A DNA stretch of 64,000 nt from Oceanococcus sp041619555 (GTDB lineage Bacteria > Pseudomonadota > Gammaproteobacteria > Nevskiales > Oceanococcaceae), in assembly GCA_041619555.1 (NCBI GenBank), contig JBFKDQ010000001.1, forward strand, positions 1 to 64,000. Direction: 5' to 3'. Under the pieces are notes generated by a model. That model was not told the DNA's origin and did no database searches. It saw only the letters and a program-made list of their open reading frames with translations. Of the stretch, positions 1 to 8,655 are shown piece by piece. Position numbers and translations under genes: made by a program. The stretch's first letter is position 1; the number at the start of each line of letters is the position of its first letter.

Positions 1-445
1 CGGCCGGGCCGGGCGCCGCGACACCGCCGGCGAAGTCATCCTGCAAACGCATAACCCGGAACACCCGCTGCTGCAAAGCCTGGCCCCCGGCTGTTATCCA
101 CAACTGGCCGAATCGCTGCTGAACGAGCGCCAGATGCTGGCCTGGCCACCGTTTTCACGCATCGCCCTGCTGCGTGCCGAAAGCGCGAATGCAGACGCCG
201 CCCTGACCGAACTGAGCGCGATTGCTGAAATTTTCTATGCCATCGATGATCTGGAAGTTCTGGGGCCCGTGCCCGCCGTAATGGAACGCAAGGGCGGTCG
301 CTTCCGCTTCCATGTGCTGTTTCGCTCACAGAACCGGCGCCTGCTGCAGTTTCAACTGAGCCGTTTGCGCCAGGAACTGGAAAGCCGCGCCGGCGCCCGC
401 CGGCTGCGCTGGTCCATAGATGTCGACCCGCAGATTCTGGACTGA
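1..445 (+). CDS. priA: Primosomal protein N' (PriA helicase), C-terminal part only
   Basis: This is the last 147 codons of a gene that starts before the window; the reading frame is open from base 2. PriA is the 3'-to-5' superfamily 2 helicase that reloads the replisome at stalled forks. What is visible is helicase motif VI and the end of the protein: GRAGR at the very start, then GEVILQTHNPEHP, a Tyr-Pro segment, LNERQMLAWPPFSR, and a C-terminal alpha/beta domain (residues about 65-147 of the fragment) with DVEVLGPVPA-like spacing and the ending SIDVDPQILD, all as in PriA. A priA gene just ahead of argS and a SPOR gene is a familiar gammaproteobacterial order. The helicase core and zinc motifs lie outside the window. 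Confidence 0.93.
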   Translation, partial: GRAGRRDTAGEVILQTHNPEHPLLQSLAPGCYPQLAESLLNERQMLAWPPFSRIALLRAESANADAALTELSAIAEIFYAIDDLEVLGPVPAVMERKGGRFRFHVLFRSQNRRLLQFQLSRLRQELESRAGARRLRWSIDVDPQILD

Positions 446-542
446 TCACTTCCGGGCTTTGGCTTGCCCTGGTTTCACAGGCACAATGAGGCCCCAAAGC
501 GGTCTGTAGCGAGACAAGCTGACCCAGGCGAGGCACGAATTC

Positions 543-1679
543 ATGCGTTATCTCCCAATCCTGCTCGCAAGCAGCGCGCTGCTAGCCAGCGCACCGGCGC
601 AAGCCCGACTTCTGCTGGAAATCCAGCCCGAGTCCACGACACTGCGCATGCCAGTTGCCGACGAAGTGTACGCGGCCGGCAGCCGACCCGATTTCGCCCA
701 GATTCAGATCACCGATCAGAGCGGTAGGAACCTGGATTTTGCGATTTGCGAAGTCATCCGCAGCGGGACCCGGGTGGTGACCGCCCCCTTGATTGCGGTC
801 CCCGATATTGCCCGCGTTGGCCTAGACCATCAGAACAGAATGAGTCTGCAGTTTCCTCCGGGGGCACTGCCACCAGACCACGCGAGCCGCTGGGTACTGG
901 ACCTGAGGGCCGACAAAGCCCACTTGCTCGCAGTCGCCGAGCTGCCACCAATCCAGGAGCTACGCCGCAGTCCGAACCTGCAGCAATGGAGCGCCCCCAT
1001 CCCGTTTCAGCAGGACGCCTCAGGCATCCGCTTCGAAGCCTTCGGCGCGCAGTTTTTGAGCCTGAGCCTGAGTTCCCCGGTCGCCATCGACACAACGCCA
1101 GAACGGCTCAACACCATCCGACGTATCCGCCAGCTGCAGCGCTCGCCGCACTGGTACAGTCCGCAGAGTCAGGCAGAACAACGCTACCTGAACACACGCG
1201 AGATGCCGGTCTTCGCCGCCCGCATCAACGGCCAGCCTCCGGACCAGGTCTGGCAGCTCGAATCCCGTCAGGGCGACTGGGATGTCTGGAAGCCGCACGG
1301 ACGCGTGGCGGCTGGCACCGCATCCCAAGCGATCTATTTCAGCGCGGTTACCGATCCGCAGTGGCGCTTGCGTGGTAGCGCCGGGCGCCTGGAGCTCGCG
1401 CACCCCGCTTATGAACTGCGCCTGCCCAGCGTGCCTTTGGATCAGCGCATTCAGGTCCACTTCCGGAGCCGACCGGACTTCGGCGCCGCCTTGTCCTGCA
1501 ACCAGACCGAAGGGCTGCCCGAGGCAAGTGGCGGCGAGATTTTCAGCGTCGAAACCGCGCCCGCAGCCACCCCGAATGGCCGCGCAGATCTGCGACCCCG
1601 CTTCCTGATCGCCCTCCTGGTCCTGCTTGGCCTGACTTATTTGCTCTACCGCTACCGCAAGCACCGGCAGGCGCGCTAA
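543..1679 (+). CDS. DUF3999-like exported, C-terminally anchored protein
   Basis: Encodes 378 residues. The first 21 residues form a signal peptide ending at AQA, the body is a predicted beta-rich periplasmic region, and a single transmembrane helix (about residues 351-369, LIALLVLLGLTYLLYRYR) anchors the C-terminus with a basic cytoplasmic tail. The opening part, with a VYAAGSRPDFAQIQI stretch followed by 'SGRNLDFAI', has the layout of DUF3999 proteins, whose function is unknown. A purine-rich GGCGAGG lies 10-16 bases ahead of the ATG. It sits between priA and argS, a position not explained by either neighbour. Assignment to DUF3999 is by appearance only; the export signal and anchor are more certain than the family. 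Confidence 0.7.
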   Translation: MRYLPILLASSALLASAPAQARLLLEIQPESTTLRMPVADEVYAAGSRPDFAQIQITDQSGRNLDFAICEVIRSGTRVVTAPLIAVPDIARVGLDHQNRMSLQFPPGALPPDHASRWVLDLRADKAHLLAVAELPPIQELRRSPNLQQWSAPIPFQQDASGIRFEAFGAQFLSLSLSSPVAIDTTPERLNTIRRIRQLQRSPHWYSPQSQAEQRYLNTREMPVFAARINGQPPDQVWQLESRQGDWDVWKPHGRVAAGTASQAIYFSAVTDPQWRLRGSAGRLELAHPAYELRLPSVPLDQRIQVHFRSRPDFGAALSCNQTEGLPEASGGEIFSVETAPAATPNGRADLRPRFLIALLVLLGLTYLLYRYRKHRQAR

Positions 1680-1708
1680 GATCGCGGGTTTTGCATCGCA
1701 ACATTTCC

Positions 1709-3442
1709 ATGAAGGACACCCTACAAGCCCTGTTGGCCCAGGCCGCGACCCAGCTGGGCATCAGCCCGCCCGCTGGCGCCCGGATCGAATCCACCCGCGA
1801 CCCGGAACACGGCGATCTGGCCTCGAATCTCGCGCTGGTCTGCGCCAAGCAACTGGGCAAACCACCCCGTGCCGTCGCCCGGGCCCTGATCGAGGCCTTG
1901 CCGGCGCACCCTGCAGTGACAAAGGTAGAACTGGCAGGTCCGGGATTCATCAATTTTTTCCTCAGCAACACGCAATATCACGCGCTGCTGCGCAACATCG
2001 TCGAGCAAGGCCAGAATTTCGGCTGCTCCAAAAAATATCAGGGCAAGCGCGTACTGGTGGAATTTGTCTCGGCCAATCCCACCGGCCCCCTGCACGTCGG
2101 CCATGGTCGCGGCGCCGCCTATGGTGATTGCCTGGCACGCCTGCTACAGGCGGCGGGCTATAGCGTCGAGGCGGAATACTATGTGAATGATGCCGGGCGG
2201 CAGATGGACATCCTCGCGCTGTCGGTCTGGCTGCGCTACCAGGAGCAGGCCGGCGAGATGATTCGCTTTCCGTCGCGCGCGTATCAGGGTGGCTACGTGC
2301 ACGAATCGGCCCAGCGCCTGGCTGCCAAGACGGACGCATTGCGCCGACCGGCCGCCAGCTTGTTCAGCGATCTGCCCGCCGACGATGGCGAAACTGGCGA
2401 TGCGCACCTCGATGGTCTGATCGCCGGCGCCAAACAGGCCCTCGGCGCGCCAGCCTTCGCCGAGGTTCTGCAGCATGTACTGGACGAGCAACTGGCCGGA
2501 ATTGCTGAAGATCTCAGCGCCTTCCGGGTCAACATGGACCACTGGGCCTCGGAAAAAGCCGTGGTCGATTCGGGTGCGGTGAACACCGCCCTGGCCGAAC
2601 TGGCGGCCGGCAAACACACCTATACACGCGATGGCGCCCTGTGGTTCGCCAGCTCGCGTTTTGGCGATGACAAGGACCGTGTGCTGCTCCGTGCCAACGG
2701 TACCGCAACCTATTTCGCCAACGACATCGCCTATCATCTGGCCAAGCTGCAGCGGGGCTACGACCGCCTCATTGATGTCTGGGGCGCGGACCATCACGGC
2801 TATGTCAAACGCATGGCCGCCGCCGTGGAGGCGCTGACCGGACAGGCGGACAAGCTGGATGTGCAGCTTGTGCAATTCGTCAGCCTGTTGCGCAATGGCG
2901 AGAAGGTGTCGATGTCGACCCGTGCCGGCACCTACGAAACCCTGGAAGATCTGCGCCAGGAAGTCGGCGTGGACGCGGCGCGCTACTTTTACGTGATGCG
3001 CTCGAATGACCAGCATCTGGAATTCGACCTCGCCCTCGCCACCCAGAAAAGCAATGACAATCCGGTGTACTACGTACAGTACGCTCACGCCCGGATTGCC
3101 AGCGTGCTGCGCCAGCTGCATGACAAGGGCCTGAGCTTTGACCCGGCGTTGGCCGCGCACCAACTGGATCTGCTCGCCTCCGAACAGGAGCGCGAACTGC
3201 AGAAGTTCCTGTCCCGCTATGCCGAAACCGTGCTCGCCGCCGCCGAACAACTGGCGCCACAGATCATCGTGCATTACCTGCGCGAGCTGGCGGAGCACTA
3301 TCACCGCTACTACAACAGTGCGGTGTTCCTGGTCGAGGACGACGCCATGCGTGGCGCCCGCCTGTATCTGAATCTGGCGGTCCGCCAGATTCTGCGCAAT
3401 GGCCTGGACCTGCTTGGTGTCGCCGCGCCCGATGAGATGTAA
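1709..3442 (+). CDS. argS: Arginyl-tRNA synthetase
   Basis: Class I aminoacyl-tRNA synthetase that charges tRNA-Arg in the cytoplasm. The 577-residue product matches the usual length. Visible: the N-terminal tRNA D-loop-recognition domain (about residues 1-100), the signature NPTGPLHVGHGRGA containing the HIGH-type motif HVGH, VNDAGRQ, the catalytic fold with DVWGADHHGYVKR, a KMSKS-loop equivalent KVSMSTRAG (noncanonical, as usual for bacterial ArgS), and a C-terminal anticodon-binding helical domain ending LLGVAAPDEM. The frame is open from a TTG at 1691, but the ATG at 1709 fits the family N-terminus better. The stop codon overlaps the ATG of the next gene (TAATG), so the two are translationally coupled. 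Confidence 0.97.
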   Translation: MKDTLQALLAQAATQLGISPPAGARIESTRDPEHGDLASNLALVCAKQLGKPPRAVARALIEALPAHPAVTKVELAGPGFINFFLSNTQYHALLRNIVEQGQNFGCSKKYQGKRVLVEFVSANPTGPLHVGHGRGAAYGDCLARLLQAAGYSVEAEYYVNDAGRQMDILALSVWLRYQEQAGEMIRFPSRAYQGGYVHESAQRLAAKTDALRRPAASLFSDLPADDGETGDAHLDGLIAGAKQALGAPAFAEVLQHVLDEQLAGIAEDLSAFRVNMDHWASEKAVVDSGAVNTALAELAAGKHTYTRDGALWFASSRFGDDKDRVLLRANGTATYFANDIAYHLAKLQRGYDRLIDVWGADHHGYVKRMAAAVEALTGQADKLDVQLVQFVSLLRNGEKVSMSTRAGTYETLEDLRQEVGVDAARYFYVMRSNDQHLEFDLALATQKSNDNPVYYVQYAHARIASVLRQLHDKGLSFDPALAAHQLDLLASEQERELQKFLSRYAETVLAAAEQLAPQIIVHYLRELAEHYHRYYNSAVFLVEDDAMRGARLYLNLAVRQILRNGLDLLGVAAPDEM

Positions 3443-4023
3443 TGGCAAAGGATTACGCGAAACAGGGCGGCGCGAGCAAGCGCACGGCACATACCGGCAA
3501 TAGCGGCCTGCCGGGTTGGCTTTGGGCCCTGGTCGGCATGAGCCTGGGGCTGGCCATTGCCGCCTTTGCGTTCATCCTTTATCGCCCCCTGGATGAAGCG
3601 CCCGCTGGGCCCGCACCGGCCCGGCCACAGCAGGCGGAAACCGCTGCTGCCGCGCCGGACATTCCGCCCCGCACCGAGGCGCGCTTCAAGTTCTATGATT
3701 TGCTGCCGCGCTACGAGGTCAAACCCAGCGAGGAGACCTATCGGCCGGAACCCCCCAGTGCAGCGCAGAGCGCAGCCCGCGAATCGGCCCGCTATCTGAT
3801 CCAGGCCGGCTCGTTTCGTGACCGCGCCGATGCGGAACGACGCCGGGCGAGCATGGCGCTGCTCGGCATCGAATCAAGCATCAAGCCGGTCGAAGTCGAA
3901 GGCAAAGGCCTGCGCTATCGGGTCCAGATTGGCCCGGCGATGAACGCCCGGCAGGCGGAGAAGACCATGCGGCAGCTAGCCGACAATGGCATCGACAGCT
4001 TTGCCACCCGCAGCGAGAGCTGA
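3442..4023 (+). CDS. SPOR-domain inner-membrane protein (FtsN-like)
   Basis: A bitopic membrane protein of 193 residues: a short basic cytoplasmic tail, one transmembrane helix (about residues 24-48, WLWALVGMSLGLAIAAFAFI), a Pro/Ala-rich periplasmic linker, and a C-terminal SPOR domain (about residues 115-190, RYLIQAGSFRDRADAE onward) that in this family binds denuded septal peptidoglycan glycans. The conserved SPOR opening 'QAGSF' and the repeat 'RVQIGPAMNARQAEKTM' are clear. Position directly after argS, with a one-base overlap, is where FtsN-type genes lie in Pseudomonas and relatives, so a division role is likely, but the essential FtsN motif near the membrane is not obvious to me. No symbol given for that reason. 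Confidence 0.88.
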   Translation: MAKDYAKQGGASKRTAHTGNSGLPGWLWALVGMSLGLAIAAFAFILYRPLDEAPAGPAPARPQQAETAAAAPDIPPRTEARFKFYDLLPRYEVKPSEETYRPEPPSAAQSAARESARYLIQAGSFRDRADAERRRASMALLGIESSIKPVEVEGKGLRYRVQIGPAMNARQAEKTMRQLADNGIDSFATRSES

Positions 4024-4046
4024 AACCCCGGATTCACCCCCGGATA

Positions 4047-6149
4047 CTATCGTCGTGCGGCCATCAGGCGAGCCTGGGCCGCGCGCACCTTGCGACGACC
4101 GGGCTTGGCCTTGACGCGGACATAGGACCCGTCCGGCTGCCCTTCCCAGCCCTGACTTTCGTCGGCTACATACAGCTTGAGCTCACGCACCACCTTTTCG
4201 CGGATGACCCGGTCTTCCAGCGGGAAGGCAATCTCGACCCGACGGAAAAAGTTGCGCTCCATCCAGTCGGCACTGGAACACCAGACTTCCGCGACGCCGC
4301 CGTTCTCGAAATAGCACGCACGGGTGTGCTCGAGAAAACGTCCGACCACCGAGACCAGGCGGATATTCTCCGACACCCCCGGCACCCCGGCGCGGACGCA
4401 GGTCATGCCACGGATCACCAGATCGACCCGTACGCCGGCCTGTGAGGCCCGGTACAGGGCGGCAATACTGTCTTTTTCGACCAGCTGATTCATCTTCAGG
4501 ATGATGCGTGCCGACCGGCCTGCGCGGGCATGTTCGATCTCTCGCTCGACCCGCTCGATCATGCCGCGGTGCAGGGTAAACGGCGAATGCATGAGCTTCT
4601 CCAGCTTGGCCAGTTTGCCCAGGCTGGTCAGCTGCAGAAAAACCCGGTGGATATCCCGGCCAATCGCCTCATCCGCGGTCAGCAGACCGTAGTCGGTGTA
4701 GAGCCGGCTGGTACGCGAATGGTAATTCCCCGTGCCCATATGGACGTAGCTGCGCAGGCCGCTGGCTTCCCGCCGCACCACCAGGATCATCTTCGCATGC
4801 GTCTTGTGGCCGACGACGCCATAGACCACATGGGCGCCGGCTTCCTGCAACTGCTCCGCCAGATCGATGTTTTCCGCCTCATCGAAGCGGGCCCGCAGCT
4901 CGATCACGACGGTGACTTCCTTGCCGGCCCGCGCCGCCTGCAGCAGCGCATCGACCACCGCCGAGTTCGCACCGGTGCGATACAGGGTCTGCTTGATCGC
5001 CAGGACCGCCGGATCACGCGCCGCCTGCCGCAGCAGGTCGATGACCGGCGTGAAGGAGTCATAGGGGTGGTGCAAGAGGATGTCACCGGCGCGCATCGCC
5101 GCAAACACGTCCGAGCCCGATGAGACCCGCGCCGGCACCTTGGGGGTAAACGGCGGGAAACTGAGATCCGGCCGATCGATCATCTCGGACAGCTTCATCA
5201 GGCGATTGAGATTCACCGGCCCATTGACCTGATACAACTGCTCGGGCCGCAGGCCATGAACCTGCAACAGGTAATTGACCATGGTCTGCGGACAGTTGTG
5301 GGCAACTTCCAACCGCACCGCATCACCGAAATGCCGGCCCAGCAGTTCGCCTTCCAGCGCGATCAGCAGATCTTCGACATCTTCCTCGTCGACAAATAGG
5401 TCGGAATTGCGGGTGACACGAAACTGATAGCAACCGGTCACCGTCATACCGGGAAACAGATCGGCGACATAGGCATGAATAACCGAACTGAGAAACACGA
5501 AATCATGCGGATGACCACCGCAGTGTTCGGCATCCAGGCGGATCAGACGCGGCAGCGCGCGCGGCGCCTGCACCACGGCCAGATTGGCACTGCGCCCGAA
5601 CGCATCCTTGCCTTCCAGCGAAACGATGAAATTCAGGCTCTTGTTCAGCACCTTCGGGAATGGATGAGCCGGATCCAGCCCGATGGGCGACAGGATTGGC
5701 AGCAGTTCATCCTGAAAATAGGCCCGCAGCCAGGCATCCATGCGCGGATCGACGGTAAAGTGCTTGCGTCGGTGAAAACGGATCCGTTCTTGCGCCAGCT
5801 TGGGAATCAGTACCTCGTTAAGCACCCGGTACTGTTCATCCACCAGTTCATGCGCCCGCTGCGAGATGTCGCTCAGCAATTCCGCCGGTGATTTGTTGTC
5901 CGGCCCGCCGGTGCTGGCGCCCGCGCCGAGCTTCTGTACCAGCGCCGCCACCCGAACCTCGAAGAATTCGTCCAGGTTGGAGCAGGAAATGCACAGGTAC
6001 TTCAGGCGTTCAAGCAGCGGAACCCGGCTGTCACGCGCCTGGGCGAGGACGCGCCGGTTGAATTCCAGCAGGCTCAACTCGCGATTGAAAAAATTCTCGG
6101 GCCGCAGAGCCATCTCCTGGCTGAGTTCCCGATTGGTTTCCTGATCCAT
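4047..6149 (-). CDS. ppk1: Polyphosphate kinase 1
   Basis: Reversibly polymerises the gamma-phosphate of ATP into inorganic polyphosphate. At 700 residues it has full PPK1 length and all four regions: the N-terminal helical domain (ENFFNRELSLLEFNRRVL), the head domain, and two phospholipase-D-like C-terminal domains. The motif HKTHAKMILVVRR and the segment HMGTGNYHSRTSRLYTDYG contain the conserved catalytic histidine region of the family. The C-terminus ends in a very basic tail (KPGRRKVRAAQARLMAARR). Its partner exopolyphosphatase is not adjacent but lies about 28 kb away at 34.7-36.3 kb. The ATG at 6149 has no strong ribosome-binding site; an in-frame ATG at 6113 is the alternative. Confidence 0.97.
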   Translation of the reverse strand: MDQETNRELSQEMALRPENFFNRELSLLEFNRRVLAQARDSRVPLLERLKYLCISCSNLDEFFEVRVAALVQKLGAGASTGGPDNKSPAELLSDISQRAHELVDEQYRVLNEVLIPKLAQERIRFHRRKHFTVDPRMDAWLRAYFQDELLPILSPIGLDPAHPFPKVLNKSLNFIVSLEGKDAFGRSANLAVVQAPRALPRLIRLDAEHCGGHPHDFVFLSSVIHAYVADLFPGMTVTGCYQFRVTRNSDLFVDEEDVEDLLIALEGELLGRHFGDAVRLEVAHNCPQTMVNYLLQVHGLRPEQLYQVNGPVNLNRLMKLSEMIDRPDLSFPPFTPKVPARVSSGSDVFAAMRAGDILLHHPYDSFTPVIDLLRQAARDPAVLAIKQTLYRTGANSAVVDALLQAARAGKEVTVVIELRARFDEAENIDLAEQLQEAGAHVVYGVVGHKTHAKMILVVRREASGLRSYVHMGTGNYHSRTSRLYTDYGLLTADEAIGRDIHRVFLQLTSLGKLAKLEKLMHSPFTLHRGMIERVEREIEHARAGRSARIILKMNQLVEKDSIAALYRASQAGVRVDLVIRGMTCVRAGVPGVSENIRLVSVVGRFLEHTRACYFENGGVAEVWCSSADWMERNFFRRVEIAFPLEDRVIREKVVRELKLYVADESQGWEGQPDGSYVRVKAKPGRRKVRAAQARLMAARR

Positions 6150-6158
6150 CGACCAAAC

Positions 6159-7583
6159 CTAGCAGCGAGAATTGACGGTGCGATAAGCGCGCAGCAGCGC
6201 AAGGCCCAGCAGCAGGGCGATTCCCGGCGCTCCGCCACCCCCGCCCTGCGGCGCAGGCGTCGGTGAGGGCGGCAGGGAACTGCCGCAGTCCGGATCATCG
6301 CCGCCATCCCCACATTCAACACCGTGCCCGTCCAGCACCAGCGCGCCGCTGTCGTCCGGATCCAGCCAGCATTTGAGCTGCCCCTCACAGGCCGGCCCTT
6401 CAGACCAGGCCAGGGCCAGGCGGCCATAATAATCCGGCGAATCCTGCGAACTGCAAGAGGCCTCCCCGCCGGACAGCACCCCGACCACACGGCCGTCCTG
6501 ATTCCACAAACCGGAGCCCGAGGAACCCGGTTCGGTCGTCCCTTCGTCCCAGACCAGCTGCCAGGCCTGGATCAGGCGACCCTCAACCTCGACTTCGGTG
6601 GCCTGGGCCGCCGAATAGAACAGACTGATGGCCTTCTCGTTACCGTTCGGATGATGCACACCGATGCCGCGCTGCGGCGTCCGCCCGCTCGCATCCCAGC
6701 CTGACCAGAAGGGCTCGAAACTGGCCGGCGGAATGAAAGGCTCGGCACGACTGCCCAGGATCAGCAGGGTGAAATCGGAAGCCTCGCCATCGGCCAGCCA
6801 CTGCGTGCCGATGTGGCTGAATTGGGTGGAGAAATCATTGTGCGTATGCTCGCCCGGCTGCTCGCAACTGCCTTTCTGAAACTTCCAGTAGACCTGCACG
6901 CGGCCCGCATTGCTTGGCGAAATCTCGCAATGGTCGGCGGTCAGCAGATAGGGCGTCTGGTCGTTGCGCAGGGTGTTCACCAGCAGACCGGAGCAGGCGA
7001 AAAACCCCCCGTCACCGGAGGGGATGGCCAGCAACACGGTACTGCGCACCTGATCCTGGTAAGACTCCGCGGCGCTGCAGGCCACGTCGATGTTGCAGTC
7101 CCCGCTTTTCGCCAGCGGCCGACGATAGACCACATTGGCCTGTGACAGACGCAGACGGACGGACTGTCCCACCGGCACGTCCAGGTGCAGATGCAGCAAT
7201 TCCCCGGGCACCAGGGCGGTGATCAGAACCCCATCGCGCACATCGCGTTCGTCATACGCCCCACGCACGGTACCTGCGTCATCCAGCAGGTACAGCACCG
7301 CGCCGGCGGTCAGAGTCGCCTCGGCAAAATGCAGGCTCAGGGCGCGCGCCCCGGTCGCGGCCACCGTGGCATCCCAGGTCCGCACTTCATCCGTCGCGCC
7401 CCACTGACCATCTGTTTCGCTGTCCAGCTCAAGACTCTGCACGAATCCGATCAGACGCCGGCCCTGCTCTTCGCTGCGCCCCTGCGTCCAGCGCGCCTCA
7501 TCCGGCGGCGGCACGGTATACACCGGCGCGGCCCAGAGTGGCGCGCCGATCACACTCATCAGGAAAAACGCGCTCATGCGCAT
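6159..7583 (-). CDS. Exported trypsin-like serine protease with GlyGly-CTERM-like tail
   Basis: Encodes 474 residues: signal peptide (1-19, cleavage near LWAAP), an N-terminal beta-rich propeptide-like region, then a chymotrypsin-fold domain resembling lysyl-endopeptidase-type proteases. The triad is readable: His218 in LLTADHCE, Asp270 in ASDFTLLIL, Ser355 in EPGSSGSGLW. Several cysteines suggest disulfides. After a Pro-rich spacer the protein ends in five glycines, a hydrophobic segment and a basic end (GGGGGAPGIALLLGLALLRA, then YRTVNSRC), the layout of a GlyGly-CTERM sorting tail processed by rhombosortase in other gammaproteobacteria. The final residues are less arginine-rich than usual. 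It lies just upstream of ppk1 on the same strand but is functionally unrelated as far as can be seen. Confidence 0.85.
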   Translation of the reverse strand: MRMSAFFLMSVIGAPLWAAPVYTVPPPDEARWTQGRSEEQGRRLIGFVQSLELDSETDGQWGATDEVRTWDATVAATGARALSLHFAEATLTAGAVLYLLDDAGTVRGAYDERDVRDGVLITALVPGELLHLHLDVPVGQSVRLRLSQANVVYRRPLAKSGDCNIDVACSAAESYQDQVRSTVLLAIPSGDGGFFACSGLLVNTLRNDQTPYLLTADHCEISPSNAGRVQVYWKFQKGSCEQPGEHTHNDFSTQFSHIGTQWLADGEASDFTLLILGSRAEPFIPPASFEPFWSGWDASGRTPQRGIGVHHPNGNEKAISLFYSAAQATEVEVEGRLIQAWQLVWDEGTTEPGSSGSGLWNQDGRVVGVLSGGEASCSSQDSPDYYGRLALAWSEGPACEGQLKCWLDPDDSGALVLDGHGVECGDGGDDPDCGSSLPPSPTPAPQGGGGGAPGIALLLGLALLRAYRTVNSRC

Positions 7584-7702
7584 GGAATAGGCCTTGTCCG
7601 GAGATCAGCAAACCACGAGTCTAATGCAATCTTCATGCGCTTTTGCATCCGGTCGCGGCCTTGCGCCATGCTTTCCGTCCATTTCGCCGGCATCGCAGAC
7701 CC

Positions 7703-8635
7703 ATGGGCATACCCGATTACCCAAGCGCAAGACCACACGGTTTCACCGCCGCCAGCCTGGACCGCCTCAGCCACTGGCGGCAGGAACCCGAGCGCCTGCA
7801 GGCCCTGCAGGAACAGGCTGGGGTCGTCCTGCTGCACCAGTTTCGGGTGCCGGTCAAGGAACGCCAGGCACAGCTGATCGATGCCGCCGAGCTGCCGCAG
7901 GGCCTGGACGATGCGATCTGGCTCGGCCTGTGGCGGGAACGCTCCATCTACGCCCTGGATGTCTCCACCCGGCCCGTCACGCACTGGCCGGAACTGCGCT
8001 TCCGCGATCTGCGGCGGCACGCCATGGACCTTGACCCGGACCATGCCGCCGTGCTGGCCTATGCCCGGGCCATGACCTACTGGCAGCAACAACATCGCCA
8101 CTGCGGACGCTGCGGCGGCCTGACCCAGGCCAGACAGGCCGGTCATGTTCGCCATTGCGCGACCTGCGAGGTCGAACACTACCCGCGCAGCGATCCGTCC
8201 ATGCTGGTGCTGGTCGCGGATCCCGGGGATCGCGCCCTGCTCGGCCGTCAGGCCAGCTGGCCGGCGAATTACTGGTCGGGCCTGGCCGGCTTTGTCGAAC
8301 CGGGCGAAAGCATCGAAGATGCGGTGATCCGGGAAGTCTGGGAAGAAGCCCGCATCCGGGTCACCGGCATGCGTTATCTGGCCTCCCAGCCCTGGCCCTT
8401 CCCGGCCTCGGTGCTGATGGGCTTCCTCGCCCGCGCCGAGGCCGGAACCCCGCAAGTGGAACAGGATGAACTGGATGCGGCAACCTGGTTCAGCCGGGAT
8501 GACATCAACACCGGCCTGAACGAAGGCCGGCTGCATCTGCCACCCCACTTCACTTTGTCTTACCGTCTCATCGAAGCCTGGTTCAATGCCGGTGCCGTCA
8601 CGCCCCTGCAGGGCCTGCTCGGTCAGACCCCCTAG
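7703..8635 (+). CDS. nudC: NAD+ / NAD-capped RNA diphosphatase, Nudix family
   Basis: Hydrolyses NADH/NAD+ to NMN and AMP and, in characterised NudC enzymes, removes NAD caps from RNA. The 310-residue product (from the ATG at 7703; the frame is open from a TTG at 7643) has the three-part NudC layout: an N-terminal domain, a four-cysteine zinc knuckle (CGRCGG...CATCE), and the Nudix domain with box GFVEPGESIEDAVIREVWEE. The conserved 'YPRSDPSMLVLV' between the zinc knuckle and the Nudix domain is also present, as is SQPWPFPAS, the NudC signature that follows the Nudix box. It is divergent from the protease gene and convergent with the PAS-GGDEF-EAL gene. Confidence 0.95.
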   Translation: MGIPDYPSARPHGFTAASLDRLSHWRQEPERLQALQEQAGVVLLHQFRVPVKERQAQLIDAAELPQGLDDAIWLGLWRERSIYALDVSTRPVTHWPELRFRDLRRHAMDLDPDHAAVLAYARAMTYWQQQHRHCGRCGGLTQARQAGHVRHCATCEVEHYPRSDPSMLVLVADPGDRALLGRQASWPANYWSGLAGFVEPGESIEDAVIREVWEEARIRVTGMRYLASQPWPFPASVLMGFLARAEAGTPQVEQDELDAATWFSRDDINTGLNEGRLHLPPHFTLSYRLIEAWFNAGAVTPLQGLLGQTP

Positions 8636-8655
8636 GTGGCGCGCGACAGATCAGT

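Noticed and set aside
2144..3490. 448-codon minus-strand open frame opposite argS
   Set aside because: Antisense shadow of a core gene.
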